The translations under genes and the position numbers were made by a program. A stretch of DNA of 64,000 nt from Diphasiastrum complanatum (lineage: Eukaryota > Streptophyta > Lycopodiopsida > Lycopodiales > Lycopodiaceae), in NCBI GenBank assembly GCA_029204225.1, contig CM055107.1, forward strand, positions 29,785,410 through 29,849,409, given 5' to 3'. The notes under the pieces are model-generated. The model did no database searches and was not told where the DNA came from. It saw nothing but the letters and a program-made list of their open reading frames with translations. Every line of letters starts with the position of its first letter. Positions within the stretch are counted from its first letter, which is position 1. Shown one piece after another: positions 25,474-38,200 of this stretch.

Positions 25474-26006
25474 GCGTATGCATCAGGATTGAGGAGCTAT
25501 GGTGTAAGTTTTTCATTGCGCTGTGCAGTCTCGAATCTTTTCACAATCTAGCAAGCTTTATTGCGTATGCATCGGATTGAGGAGCTATGGTGCAAGTTTT
25601 TCATTGCGCTGTGCAGTATCGAATCTTTTCATTATCTAGCAAGCTTTATTTCGTATGCATCAGGATTGAGGAGCTATGGTGCAAGTTTTTCATTGCGCTG
25701 TGCAGTATCGAATCTTTTCACAATCTAACAAGCTTTATTGCGTATGCATCAGGATTGAGGAACTATGGTGCAAGTTTTCCATTGCGCTGGGCAGTCTCGA
25801 ATCTTTTCACAATCTAGCAAGCTTTATTGCGTATGCATCGGATTGAGGAGCTATGGTGCAAGTTTTCCATTGCGCTGTGCAGTATCGAATCTTTTCACAA
25901 TCTAGCAAGCTTTATTGCGTATGCATCAGCATTGAGGAGCTATGGTGCAAGTTTTCCATTGCGCTGTGCAGTCTCGAATCTTTTCACAATCTAGCAAGCT
26001 TTGTTG
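25474..26006. repeat. 89-bp minisatellite, 6 units, abutting the dynein stop codon
   Basis: Units begin gcgtatgcatc at 25474, 25563, 25651 (tcgtatg), 25740, 25829 and 25917, a period of 88-89 bp with few substitutions. On the minus (dynein) strand each of the five downstream unit boundaries carries AATAAA (plus-strand tttatt at 25557, 25645, 25734, 25823 and 25911). The copy next to the stop has AACAAA. The array ends three bases from the dynein TAA, so it occupies the expected 3' UTR. Confidence 0.93.
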
Positions 26007-26008
26007 CG

Positions 26009-26245
26009 TTATGTGGCGAGTGATAGAAGCAGAGCAGTGCCTCGTTTTATCCAGTGATCCGGCTGCACGCTCCCTGATTTGAGTGCTACCTGCAGCAAGA
26101 AGCTGGGCCTTTCACGAGTTCCTGTACGAACGGGGTATAAGAACAAAGGGCACATGTAAACTCCTTTCAATGGTTTCTTCTTGCTTACTGCTGGTTTGAA
26201 ATGAATGATAGGCATTGGCACAATCAATTCCAATGGTTTAGGCTC
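26009..26245 (-). CDS. Dynein exon M (last exon, stop TAA)
   Basis: 78 codons plus TAA at 26009-26011; acceptor catgcag. Reads LIVPMPIIHFKPAVSKKK, YPVRTGTRERPSFLLQVALK and PDHWIKRGTALLLSLAT, a complete heavy-chain C-terminus. The minisatellite begins three bases after the stop. Confidence 0.95.
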   Translation of the reverse strand, partial: EPKPLELIVPMPIIHFKPAVSKKKPLKGVYMCPLFLYPVRTGTRERPSFLLQVALKSGSVQPDHWIKRGTALLLSLAT

Positions 26246-29200
26246 CTGCATGCAAGCAATCAGAACTAGGCATCAGAGCAACGCTCAAACTAGCATGATA
26301 AAGTTTAAATAACCACAATGATAATAATTACTATCAACAAATGCACATGCCTTCGTTTTCACTGATGATTTACGAAGATATTTAGGCGTTCCCTGACGCA
26401 AGATGTGCGAGTTGCAACACTAGCAAAGTAAAATTTGGTGGTGAATTACTTGCATAGATTCACTGACAATCATTCCGGTAAGTATAAAGCAACATTATTG
26501 TTTTGAAGGCTCATGATTCTAAATAAGGTGATTCTAAATATCGCGAGGAGCTTTGCCGTGCCCGTGAAAAATGAAATACAAAAGTTTTGCAATGAAAAAG
26601 GTTAAAGAAAACACGTTTTTTAACTCAAACTCACGTCAAATTGACACATCAGCTTTCAGAGAATTGTTACAATAGCTTACTCCTACGGCCGCAAAGCTAA
26701 CAAAGCTTGCGAGCATGACGCTGTCATAATGCTTAAGGTTGTATCCGTATAGGCTTAAAGAATAGCGATTGCTTTTTCGAAGAAGGTAAGCATATATTTC
26801 TCAAGTGTTGCACAAAAACTAGAGGATTGAACTATTACAATGGATCCAGCAGAAGTACTGCTTTTTTTATGCGGTTTCTCATAGATTTCTCGCATGTTGG
26901 AAAGCTAAACTCACCATAAGGCATTCGTTTTCTTTGTCCCAGCCTGCTCCTTCCAAATACAGCCCTTTAACATAAATTCCGTCCGTTGGAGGTTCCATTA
27001 TATCATTTTCCTCTTTGTTCATGAAGGTGAACTCCCAGGCTAGTGTGTCAACTGGTATCAAACTTCGACGTGCTGTAGTTTGAAGGACCGCTGTGAGAAA
27101 ATCTGCAGGGTATGTGAATCCCGCTAGCCAATAAACCACAGGATAAGTTCGTTCGGCCCAAGAGCGCAGATCGGAAATCCTTTGCAGCAAATCCCTTGTC
27201 CATGGCCCTAGGGGTTTCAGGGAAGGATAGCACCTGTACACGCGGGAGTACCAAATCTTACATAATTATACAATAACTAAGTGTCAATTTAGTGATCTGT
27301 GTGATCAGAGCCAAATATATTAGTGTTGATTGCTACTTCTAAGCAGTTTGAAAGCTTTCAATAGTAATGGCTTTCTGAATATGCATATTTTTCTGTTCAC
27401 TGACTTCAGCCAAGCTTGAGGTACTCGTGCTTCTGACAGAGCGTTGAACATCGTCTCTAGGTCCGAGGACATCACCACCAACCCTTGGATGCCTTTCTGC
27501 AGATTCAAACAGGACTCGCGCATTTGCTTCAGTAGTATGTTATAGCGTTCTATTTCCTGGAACAGAACAGTATGTAAAGCCGACGGGTCTCCTGACTTAT
27601 TCGTTTGTATGTCTGCCAAATCGAAAGGTTCCGGGATCTGCTTGATCACAAACAATTGAAAGCAACTTCAGGCTGTAGTGCTTGTGCACTTTCCTTTGAC
27701 TTTTCATTATAATCACACTACGAAGACACATTAACATATGTACCTGTTTTTAGTCTGATATACATTTTGGGCACCATAAGACGTTAATGACTTCACCTTC
27801 ACTTAATCACCTACTTTGTGCAATTAGACCAACTGCTTTGATCGTCCTGAAAAGAAGCACAAGTGACAACCATTTTGTATGGAAGTAGCAGAAGGGAACC
27901 TGCAGAAGCAGATCATTCAAAAGATTTGTAACCATCTCTTCTTGACTAATTCCTCCTTTGCTTGATGCTTTCCTTGGTTGTAAACTTGCTATTGTTTCCA
28001 GCACCAATTTGCTTGCACCAAGCTGTGATGCTATGTCTGCATTTGAATGTTGTCCAAAAGCCTCTGGCCTGTCGACAGGAGGTAGAGTTTGGATAAACTC
28101 TTTATGGCTTTGAAGAGTGCCATCGTCAGGAACGTGGTATGCTGGAACTGAAGAGAGAGGGAAATTGGGATTTGTAAGGATGTCTTCACAGTAAAACTGG
28201 TTGAGATAGGAAGCAAGCACACGACGGTCTAGCTCATCCGTAACCCGACCACCATAATTTGCTTCAGATATTAGAAATTTAAGGGCATCAAATGGAGTAC
28301 TCTCATATTCATCCAAGTAGGTCTTTAACAAGTCATCTGACACCTGACAACAGTTTATCAAGATTTAAGCAAGTAAGAGCTTGTGTTGTCCTGCAAATGA
28401 TCAGAATTGTGGGCTTCAGAAATGGAAAAGTAAAACATGTACCTGGAAGTCTGTGTCATTGAAATCATAGGGTATGTTGAGCCCTAATGTTCCAAACTTG
28501 CGTCGTTCTAAGAGCACACCATGGAAATAAGCAAGTGCAAAGAAAAGCTTTTGATACTTTTCTTGTGCTTTACACTTTGTGAAGGATTCTTCTGTTGTTT
28601 GGTTGTATAATCTAAGTAAATTTGCCCGCAAACCCTGCAACAAAAAATCAGAAAGTTGTGATATGCTGCAGATATTTCAAAGAGCTCAACAAATCTCCTA
28701 TTGGATGTTTGACTAAAATAAATTTGAAAGCAAGTTATAATTTGATTGGGGTCGATTTGACTTCTTTGAATGCAAGGGACATTGTGGCTGCCACAGTAGC
28801 ACTATATCTTGGTAAAGAATGGTGCACACTGCAGGCCCTCCTAGTTGCATTGTATCTCGGCCAATATTTCATCTGCACTGGTCATTCTTTATTTACTTCT
28901 AGTACTTATAAAATAGACATGGACAAGTGTACAAGTCCTTATAAAATGTACATGACCTAGTCCATCCAACTGTATGTACTATGTTGAGGACTTGTGTGAC
29001 TGCACAGCATAGTAGTACGCCACATATTTCTATGATTTGAATTATGCAAATATGTTTCAGAAGGCTACTTAGAAAGCTGCACCACCACTGCCAGTGCAGT
29101 GGTGGAAAAGAGTACGCTTATCACTAAAGTGGAGGCTAAGTTAGGATTGTCAAGCGGAATGATTTAATATATTCTTTGCAGTTGGTTACATCACTTAAAG

Positions 29201-32200
29201 GACCCACAACTGCCAATATACTGCCACTGGCCAGAGATCGCTCTAGGATCGAGCATAGCTATAAACATAGTTACCTTGAAATGCTTTTTAAACGTGGACA
29301 TTTGAAACGGGTTAAATAGGTTGAAACCCGTTTCAAACATCCACGTCCATTTTGGCTTAATTTTTTTTGGTCCCTTGGCCCTAACAAGTGGCCAAAGAGT
29401 CCTAAAACCTTTTTTTTTTTTTTTTATCAACAACATGTACATAGAAACGTCCATAACAATCCATAACAATCCAGGGCAGCAGAAGCCCTTCCTCAAAAGT
29501 GTAAAACTATACAAAACATAAAGCACACCACGCAGGGATGTAGTCCAAAAGTACAAGAAGTAAAAGGTACAGCAGTAGCTAAAGTAGGTGCATCGCAAAC
29601 TGAAAACACATAACGACGGAAAAGGAGCGCCAGGCCACGCTTAGAGGGGGAGATATAATGGGGCCCGTGTCTCCAGGATTGATGTACATATTGAAGTCGC
29701 CTAAGACAATAAGGTGATCGTTTTGGACAGGGGGAAGAGTGGCCGAAAAGTTCATACGGTCAGGGGCGTAACAAGGAGCATAGAGGAAAAGAAGAGTGAA
29801 GGTAAATCCCATTTTGCTCAGATGCAGAAGAGTCCACTTACCGGCAGGATCAAACTGACTGGAGAGCACCTACCAATCACGCGATACAAGAGTTAGAACA
29901 AACCCATGGGTGCCTTGCGCTGGGGAAGCAACATCATGATAAGCTGCGCCAAATTTCTTGATCATACAGCGTTCGGTGAAGCCTCTCGCTTAGTTTCTTG
30001 GACAGCAAAAATCACATTTCGGCGTGGATAGGTAGAGATAACTTGAGCCAAACAATTGCGCCTAACAGGAGCATTCAGCCCCAAGCAAACGAGTAGCAGG
30101 AGCAAAAGGAGGGCCCACCATAGGAAGAAAGCATCAAACCGAGGGGGGAAGAGCGAAGGGTCCGGAGCAAAGCTGTGTGTTTTGAAGGGCAGGTACATAC
30201 TTTCATGGTGAAAGGTGTTAAACAAAAGAGACTTTCATTATCAAGGATTTCACTAAATTTGAAGGGCGCTCTCAGGATTTTTTAAATTATTAGACTTTCC
30301 ATGGGAAAGGCTAAAATAAAAATGCATTTCTATGATGGAAAAATTGGCTGTGAAAGGTGGGGAAGGCTTCAAAACGCAGGCCTGGTCCGGAGGAAGGTGG
30401 GGAAGGCTTCAAAACGCAGGCCTGGTCCGGAGGATGGAGAGCAATAGGTGCAGCAGCACCAGCAGAAGGCAACAGGTTAGCACACACAAAAGGAGGAAGG
30501 TCAGAGGAGGGTAGGAAGAACGGAGCAGCAAGCAGGCTGCAGAAGAAGGTGAGGGAGAGGTGTTGTAAAGCCACCTTTACAAGCTTTACTTCCGATGCCA
30601 CTGGCGCCAGCTATGTCCCCGGCGCCAGCAGCGCCAACGGCGCCGGCGCCACTGTGACCAGAATCCAGCCCGCGCCAAGTTCCTATGGCTGAAAATCTTT
30701 GATCGGTTCTAGCGGAGTCCAGAGAGCTCAGATCGATGTGCAATCACCTCACACGATCTAGGCATGATTAAAGGAAGCCTGGGGATCAATAAAATCTAGA
30801 GAGAGAAAATGACTTTCTAGAAAGAGAAAATCCTAGAGAGAGAAAAACGTGCTTTACCAGCTTGGGTAGAGTGCTTGGTATGAGGGGGGGGGGGGGGTGC
30901 CGAATCACACCAATACTATAGGGGAGTGCGGGTTGCGACTCAGGGCGAGCTCCAACCAAGTCTCAGCCTCCCTTGCTGGAATGTTGTCATGGCTCTCGCC
31001 TTGGCATGCTAGCGCCCCAGAGACTAGGGTCGGTCACACACTTGAAATGTAACCTTTTCAGATTTATCAATAAAGTGGGATTTTCCTCAAACTGACTCTG
31101 ATTACCTTCTGGGTTTCAGTGTTCGGTAAAGCGCCAGTTGTAAGGCCGCTTTCAAAATTTCTAAGTTGGCACATAGCTGAGGGTCGTATTCCCGGACGCC
31201 AGCGGTATGCCGTCGGGACCATTCGGTCCGTGGCGCCAGCGGTATGCTGTCGGGACCATTTGGTCCAAGAACTGGTTGTTTCCATATCTGTCGCGGCTTG
31301 TGGTTCTGAGTGTTCCTTGCATGAACGTGAATGGGTTAAGCTCTTGGGGAACGGGCTCTAACCTGTCGGCTGAGTTGGATGGCTTGCTTGGGTGGAAGTT
31401 ACCTGTTTATGGCTGTCCAGTCTGGCGTGGCGCCAGGTTGGCTTCCAACGCTCGTGACGAAGCTTTCAGTTGGTTAAGTCTGATGTAAGTCAGACTACTT
31501 GCTTGGGATGGATGTTACTCGTTTGTAACGAAGCTTCGAGTTGGTGAAGTTTGATGTATGTCGGGCGGCTTGCTTGGAGGGAAGTCACCCACGTCGGGAC
31601 CCCCGATCTGGCATGGCGCCAGGTTGGATCTCAATGTTGATTTTCGGAACTTCAAGTTGGTTAAGTCTGATCGTTGTTGGCGAGTTGGCTGCTTGTATGT
31701 CAAGTGGGTTTGGATGGCAAGAGTTGAAGGTTGGGAAGCTAAGTCGTGGTTCCCGGCTCCCTTTGGGATGCCTGCACTACATGTGGTATCAGAGCCGACT
31801 GGCCGGTTAGCTATGCGGATCTCACGGAAATGGCCACGGTTTGGGTTCATCAAGACAACTGTTGTGCAAGGTGCTGCCCACAGTGTAAGCACGGGTGCGT
31901 CCACAGTTGGGGTGGTCGGCAGAACGGGGGACTTGATGAGTCAAAGTGCTGCCCTTGAGGTGTAAGCACGGTCAGTTTTCGCGGTTCGGGCCTGGCGCCG
32001 TCTGCACGTAGGACAGATGAGGCAAAGTGCTGCCTAGGTAGGTGAAAGCACGGTCTGTGCCTTGTGGGGTGCGGGGTGACATATTCGAACTGTACGAGTT
32101 AACCATTGATACAGAGATGCTGCTCGAATTCGGGTGTAAAGCACGGGTGGTTGCGGGATAGCTGCCGATCGTTTTGCTATAAGGGCTATCGACCAAAAAG

Positions 32201-35200
32201 TGGTGGGGCGTGACTGAGGCAATGTGCTGCTTAATGGTGAAAGCACGAATAGTTGGAGGGGTGTCCTATGTGGGCTGATTCCGTGATCGATTTGTATGGG
32301 CGCGGCCAGGCAAAGGTCCGTTGGCAGGACCATCTCAAAGGGGGATCTTGTCTTTGTTACTTGTTAGTAAACCTGCCTGAGTGTCTTACTTGTACGTATT
32401 CGTGGTGAGTCTTAGTACTCGTGCTTTGCCTGGTTTGCATGATTGCTTGTGATACAAGGAGCTGATGGCTCGAGAAGGAACCTTTTCTTTTGAAGGCTGA
32501 TACCATCAAACAAAGAGGACTACAGAATCTGTGGGGCGGATTTGCAGTTCAAGTACTCGCACGTGAACGACAACGAAAACGACTCAATGTTTGCAAAGGA
32601 TGGATGGCTAGCCTGTTTCTTGGGTTAGTTTCATTTGCGACAACGCCCACCAGACACAAGCAGGAAGTCAAAAGTTGGAAAGGGCCATTTCAGGGGAGAT
32701 CTTCTATGGAGCAATTGGTCTTCATTTTGGGACGGCCACCTTCGGAACTGAAACTCACTGAGCATGGGTGATATCCAGTATCAGTTGGGTTTTTCCTCAA
32801 AGGGGAAAGACTAGGATCCTCTTCAGAGATTGGCAACAAGTTGGATCGAGCCATAATCCTAGCAGATGGGAAGCAAAGTGTTGGAAAGGCTTTTTGTCCG
32901 AAAAACTCTACTCTAAGTCCGATCAGCTGATTTTATAAGTGGAGGGGAACTATCACACACACTTCTCTCTTGGGGCAAATTTTGAATGAAAGTTGATCAA
33001 AACGGGAGCAAATTCAAGGTGACCTAGCCATACTCACACGAGGAGACTGGCGAACTTTGGACCTAATAAGTTGACAAGTTTTTGTTGTGGAAAGGAAAGC
33101 TTGTTATAGGCTTTCTCTGGACCAGCAATGATGAGGAAATATATGAGTACGCTGGCTTGTGTTACGTGTAAGGCAGCTAATCAATGAAGGAATTGTGAAA
33201 GTTGAGTCTTGCATGAGAGACTTGGTATTTCGAACGGACGCTATGGGACAGTTCGCGTTCAGATCGGACTAGTGCAAACTCTGGGTGCATGTGTCTGATT
33301 CAAAGAGAGCTACTTGAAGCCAAGCTCGATGTTGTTGTAAAGCTACTAGGAGCTTTACTTCCGGCGCCATCGGCGCCAGCTATGTCCCCGGCGCCAGCAG
33401 CGCCCCTGCTGCTCCCGGCGCCAACGGTGCCGGCGCCGCTCCCGGCGCCACTGTGACCAGAATCCAGCCGGCGCCAAGTTCCTATGGCTGAAAATCTTTG
33501 ATCGGTTCTAGCGAAGTCCAGAGAGCTCAGATCGATGTGCAATCACCTCACACGATCTAGGCATGATTAAAGGAAGCCTGGGGATCAATAAAATCTAGAG
33601 AGAGAAAATGACTTTCTAGAAAGAGAAAATCCTAGAGAGAGAAAAACGTGCTTTACCAGCTTGGGTAGAGTGCTTGGTATGAGGGGGGGTGCCGAATCAC
33701 ACCAATACTATAGGGGAGTGCGGGTTGCGACTCAGGGCGAGCTCCAACCAAGTCTCAGCCTCCCTTGCTGGAATGTTGTCATGGCTCTCGCCTTGGCATG
33801 GTAGCCCCCCGGAGACTAGGGTCGGTCACACACTTGAAATGTAACCTTCTCAAATTTGTCAATAAAGTGGGATTTTCCTCAAACTGACTCTGATTACCTT
33901 CTGGGTTTCAGTGTTCGGTAAAAGCGCCAGTTGTAAGGCCGCTTTCAAAATTTTTAACTTGGCACATAGCTGAGGGTCGTATCCCGGGACGCCAGCGGTA
34001 TGCCGTCGGGACCATTCGGTCCGTGGCGCCAGCGGTATGCTGTCGAGACCATTTGGTCCAAGAACTGGTTGTTTCCATATCTGTCGCGGCTTGTGGTTCT
34101 GAGTGTTCCTTGCATGAACGTGAATGGGCTAAGCTCTTGGGGAACGGGCTCTAACCTGTCGGCTGAGTTGGATGGCTTGCTTGGGTGGATGTTACCTGTT
34201 TATGGCTGTCCAGTCTGGCGAGGCGCCAGGTTGGCTTCCAGCGCTCGTGACGAAGCTTTCAGTTGGTTAAGTCTGATGTAAGTCAGACCGCTTGCTTGGA
34301 ATGGATGTTACTCGTTTGTAACGAAGCTTCGAGTTGGTTAAGTTTGATGTATGTCGGGCGGCTTGCTTGGAGGGAAGTCACCCACATCGGGACCCCCGAT
34401 CTGGCATGGCGCCAGGTTGGATCTCAATGTTGGTCCTCGGAACTTCAAGTTGGTTAAGTCTGATCGTTGTTGGCGAGTTGGCTGCTTGTATGTCAAGTGG
34501 GTTCGGATGGCAAGAGTTGAAGGCTGGGAAGCTAAGTCGTGGTTCCCGGCTCCCTTTGGGATGCCTGCGCTACATGTGGTATCAGAGCCGACTGGCCGGT
34601 CAGCTATGCGGATCTCACAGAAATGGCCACCGTTTGGAGTTCATCAAGACAACTGTTGTGCAAGGTGCTGCCCACAGTGTAAGCACGGGTGCGTCCACGG
34701 TCGGGGTGGTCGGCAGAACGGGGGACTTGATGAGTCAAGGTGCTGCCCTTGAGGTGTAAGCACGGTCAGTTCTCGCGGTTCGGGCCTGGCGCTGTCTGCA
34801 CGTAAGACGGATGAGGCAAAGTGCTGCCTAGGGAGGTGAAAGCACGGTCTGTACCTTGTGGGGTGCGGGGCGACATATTCGAACTGTACGGGTTAACCAT
34901 TGATACAGAGATGCTGCTCGAATTCGAGTGTAAAGCACGGGTGGTTAGCTGCCGGTGCGGGATAGCTGCCGATCGTTTTGCTATAAGGGCTATCGACCAA
35001 AAAGTGGTGGGGCGTGACTGAGGCAATGTGCTGCTTAATGGTGAAAGCACGAATAGTTGGAGGGGTGTCCTATGTGGGCTGATTCCGTGATCGATTTGTA
35101 TGGGCGCGGCCAGGCAAAGGTCCGTTGGCAGGACCATCTCAAAGGGGGATCTTGTCTTTGTTACTTGTTAGTAAACCTGCCTGAGTGTCTTACTTGTACG

Positions 35201-38200
35201 TATTCGTGGTGAGTCTTAGTACTCGTGCTTTGCCTGGTTTGCATGATTGCTTGTGATACAAGGAGCTGATGGCTCGAGAAGGAACCTTTTCTTTTGAAAG
35301 CTGATACCATCAAACAAAGAGGACTACAGAATCTGTGGGGCGGATTTGCAGTTCAAGTACTCGCACGTGAACGACAACGAAAACGACTCAATGTTTGCAA
35401 AGGATGGATGGCTAGCCTGTTTCTTGGGTTAGTTTCATTTGCGACAACGCCCACCAGACACAAGCAGGAAGTCAAAAGTTGGAAAGGGCCATTTCAGGGG
35501 AGATCTTCTATGGAGCAGTTGGTTTTCATTTTGGGACGGCCACCTTCGGAACTGAAACTCACTGAGCATGGGCGATATCCAGAATCTGTGCGGCGGATTT
35601 GCAGTTCAAGTACTCGCACGTGAACGACAACGAAATGACTCAATGTTTGCAAAGGATGGATGGCTAGCCTGTTTCTTGGGTTAGTTTCATTTGCGACAAC
35701 GCCCACCAGACGCAAGCAGGAAGTCAAAAGTTGGAAAGGGCAATTTCAGGGGAGATCTTCTATAGCAGTTGGTCTTCATTTTGGGACGGCCACCTTCGGA
35801 ACTGAAACTCACTGAGCATGGGTGATATCCAGTATCAGTTGGGTTTTTCCTCAAAGGGGAAAAAGACTAGGATCCTCTTCAGAGATTGGCAACAAGTTGG
35901 ATCGAGCCATAATCCTAGCAGATGGGAAGCAAAGTGTTGGAAAGGCTTTTTGTCCGAAGAACTCTACTCTAAGTCCGATCAGCTGATTTATTAAGTGGAG
36001 GGGAACTATCACACACACCTCTCTCTTGGGGCAAATTTTGAATGAAAGTTGATCAAAATGGGGGCAAATTCAAGGTGACCTAGCCATACTCACACGAGGA
36101 GACTGGCGAACTTTGGACCTAATAAGTTGACAAGCTTTTGTTGTGGAAAGGAAAGTTTGTTATAGGCTTTCTCTGGACCAGCAATGATGAGGAAACATAT
36201 GAGTACGCTGGCTTGTGTTACGTGTAAGGCAGCTGATCAATGAAAGAACTGTGAAAGTTGAGTCTTGCATGAGAGACTTGGTATTTCGAACGGACGCTAA
36301 GGGACAGTTCGCGTTGAGATCGGATTAGTGCAAACTCTGGGTGCATGTTTCTGATTCAAAGAGAGCTACTTGAAGCCAAGCTCGATGTACACTTCTTGTT
36401 TTGACTGTGAGGCAACTAACCAGTGATGGAATTGTGAAAGTCAAGTTTTGCGCGACGGACATGGTGCTTCAAACAAACGCGAAGAGATAGTTCAGATGCG
36501 GATCAAACTGGTGCGACCCTTTGGCTTTCTACGAGGTCAATGGTTACATTTGGGCTGATTCAAAGAGCTACTTCAAGCTAAGTGAGAGGTGCATTGCGGA
36601 GTACTCAATCTTTGCCTACCTTAAAGAGCCAAGATGGAAAAGTATCAAGATCAGGCTTGGACAAGGAGAGAAATCAAGGTGCAGAAGCAACAAGGCACGG
36701 ACTGGACCATAAAGTGGGCAATCAAACGATAAATCCTTCGGCTCAGGGAGCCTTGATACCTGTGCGGAACTGAACAAACCTGGAGCTCAGGGAGCTCAAC
36801 ACAAAGTGCATCAAGGACAAATCAGGAGCTCAAAGGAGTTCCAAAGTCGAAAGTCAGAAGCGACAGGGGAAAACATTTCAAAGAAAGGCCTCTGTCACCA
36901 GTTAATAAGGTTCTCGGGTTTTACGAAAGCGATATCAAATCTACGCTTTTCCCAGACAAAGATATATTTTCAAGTTATGTAATTTTTCAGTACAAAGAGC
37001 TGAGCCTCCGACTTGTGGTGTGCCAGCTTCAATGTTAATAAAAAGTGGCCAGTAAATTGAGTACTATGCCTAGTAGCTTAAATGTATAGTCATTTTAATT
37101 GGAGACACCTTTACTTTAATCTGACAGCTGATGAGGACATCAGATTTTATAAAGGTGGGGTGGATGTTGTAAAGCTACCTTTACAAGCTTTACTTTCGGC
37201 GCCAGCTATGTCCCCGGCGCCAGCAGCGCCCCTACCGCTCCCGGCGCCAACGGCGCCGGCGCCGCTCCCGACGCCACTGTGACCAGAATCCAGCCGGCGC
37301 CAAGTTCCTATGGCTGAAAATCTTTGATCGGTTCTAGCGAAGTCCAGAGAGCTCAGATCGATGTGCAATCACCTCACACGATCTAGGCATGATTAAAGGA
37401 AGCCTGGGGATCAATAAAATCTAGAGAGAGAAAATGACTTTCTAGAAAGAGAAAATCCTAGAGAGAGAAAAATGTGCTTTACCAGCTTGGGTAGAGTGCT
37501 TGGTATGAGGGGGGGGGTGCCGAATCACACCAATACTATAGGGGAGTGCGGGTTGCGACTCAGGACGAGCTCCAACCAAGTCTCAGCCTCCCTTGCTGGA
37601 ATGTTGTCATGGCTCTCGCCTTGGCATGGTAGCGCCCCGGAGACTAGGGTCGGTCACACACTTGAAATGTAACCTTCTCAAATTTGTCAATAAAGTGGGA
37701 TTTTCCTCAAACTGAATCTGATTACCTTCTGGGTTTTAGTGTTCGGTAAAAGCGCCAGTTGTAAGGCCGCTTTCAAAATTTTTAACTTGGCACATAGCTG
37801 AGGGTCGTATCCCGGGACGCCAGCGATATGCCGTCGGGACCATTCGGTCCGTGGCGCCAGCGGTATGCTGTCGGGACCATTTGGTCCAAGAACTGGTTGT
37901 TTCCATATCTGTCGCGGCTTGTGGTTCTGAGTGTTCCTTGCATGAACGTGAATGGGCTAAGCTCTTGGGGAACGGGCTCTAACCTGTCGGCTGAGTTGGA
38001 TGGCTTGCTTGGGTGGATGTTACCTGTTTATGGCTGTCCAGTCTGGCGAGGCGCCAGGTTGGCTTCCAGCGCTCGTGACGAAGCTTTCAGTTGGTTAAGT
38101 CTGATGTAAGTCAGACCGCTTGCTTGGAATGGATGTTACTCGTTTGTAACGAAGCTTCGAGTTGGTTAAGTTTGATGTATGTCGGGCGGCTTGCTTGGAG

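Noticed and set aside
31207-31488. Repeated ~93-codon open frame (MPSGPFGPWRQRYAVGTIW...) in every LTR copy as a gene
   Set aside because: It lies wholly inside the LTR, repeats only because the LTR repeats, has no recognisable domain and does not coincide with any element ORF.
32490-32771. 93-codon frame in the LARD interior as a gag gene
   Set aside because: No zinc knuckle, capsid motif or similarity to gag. It is interrupted in E2 by the 245-bp duplication.
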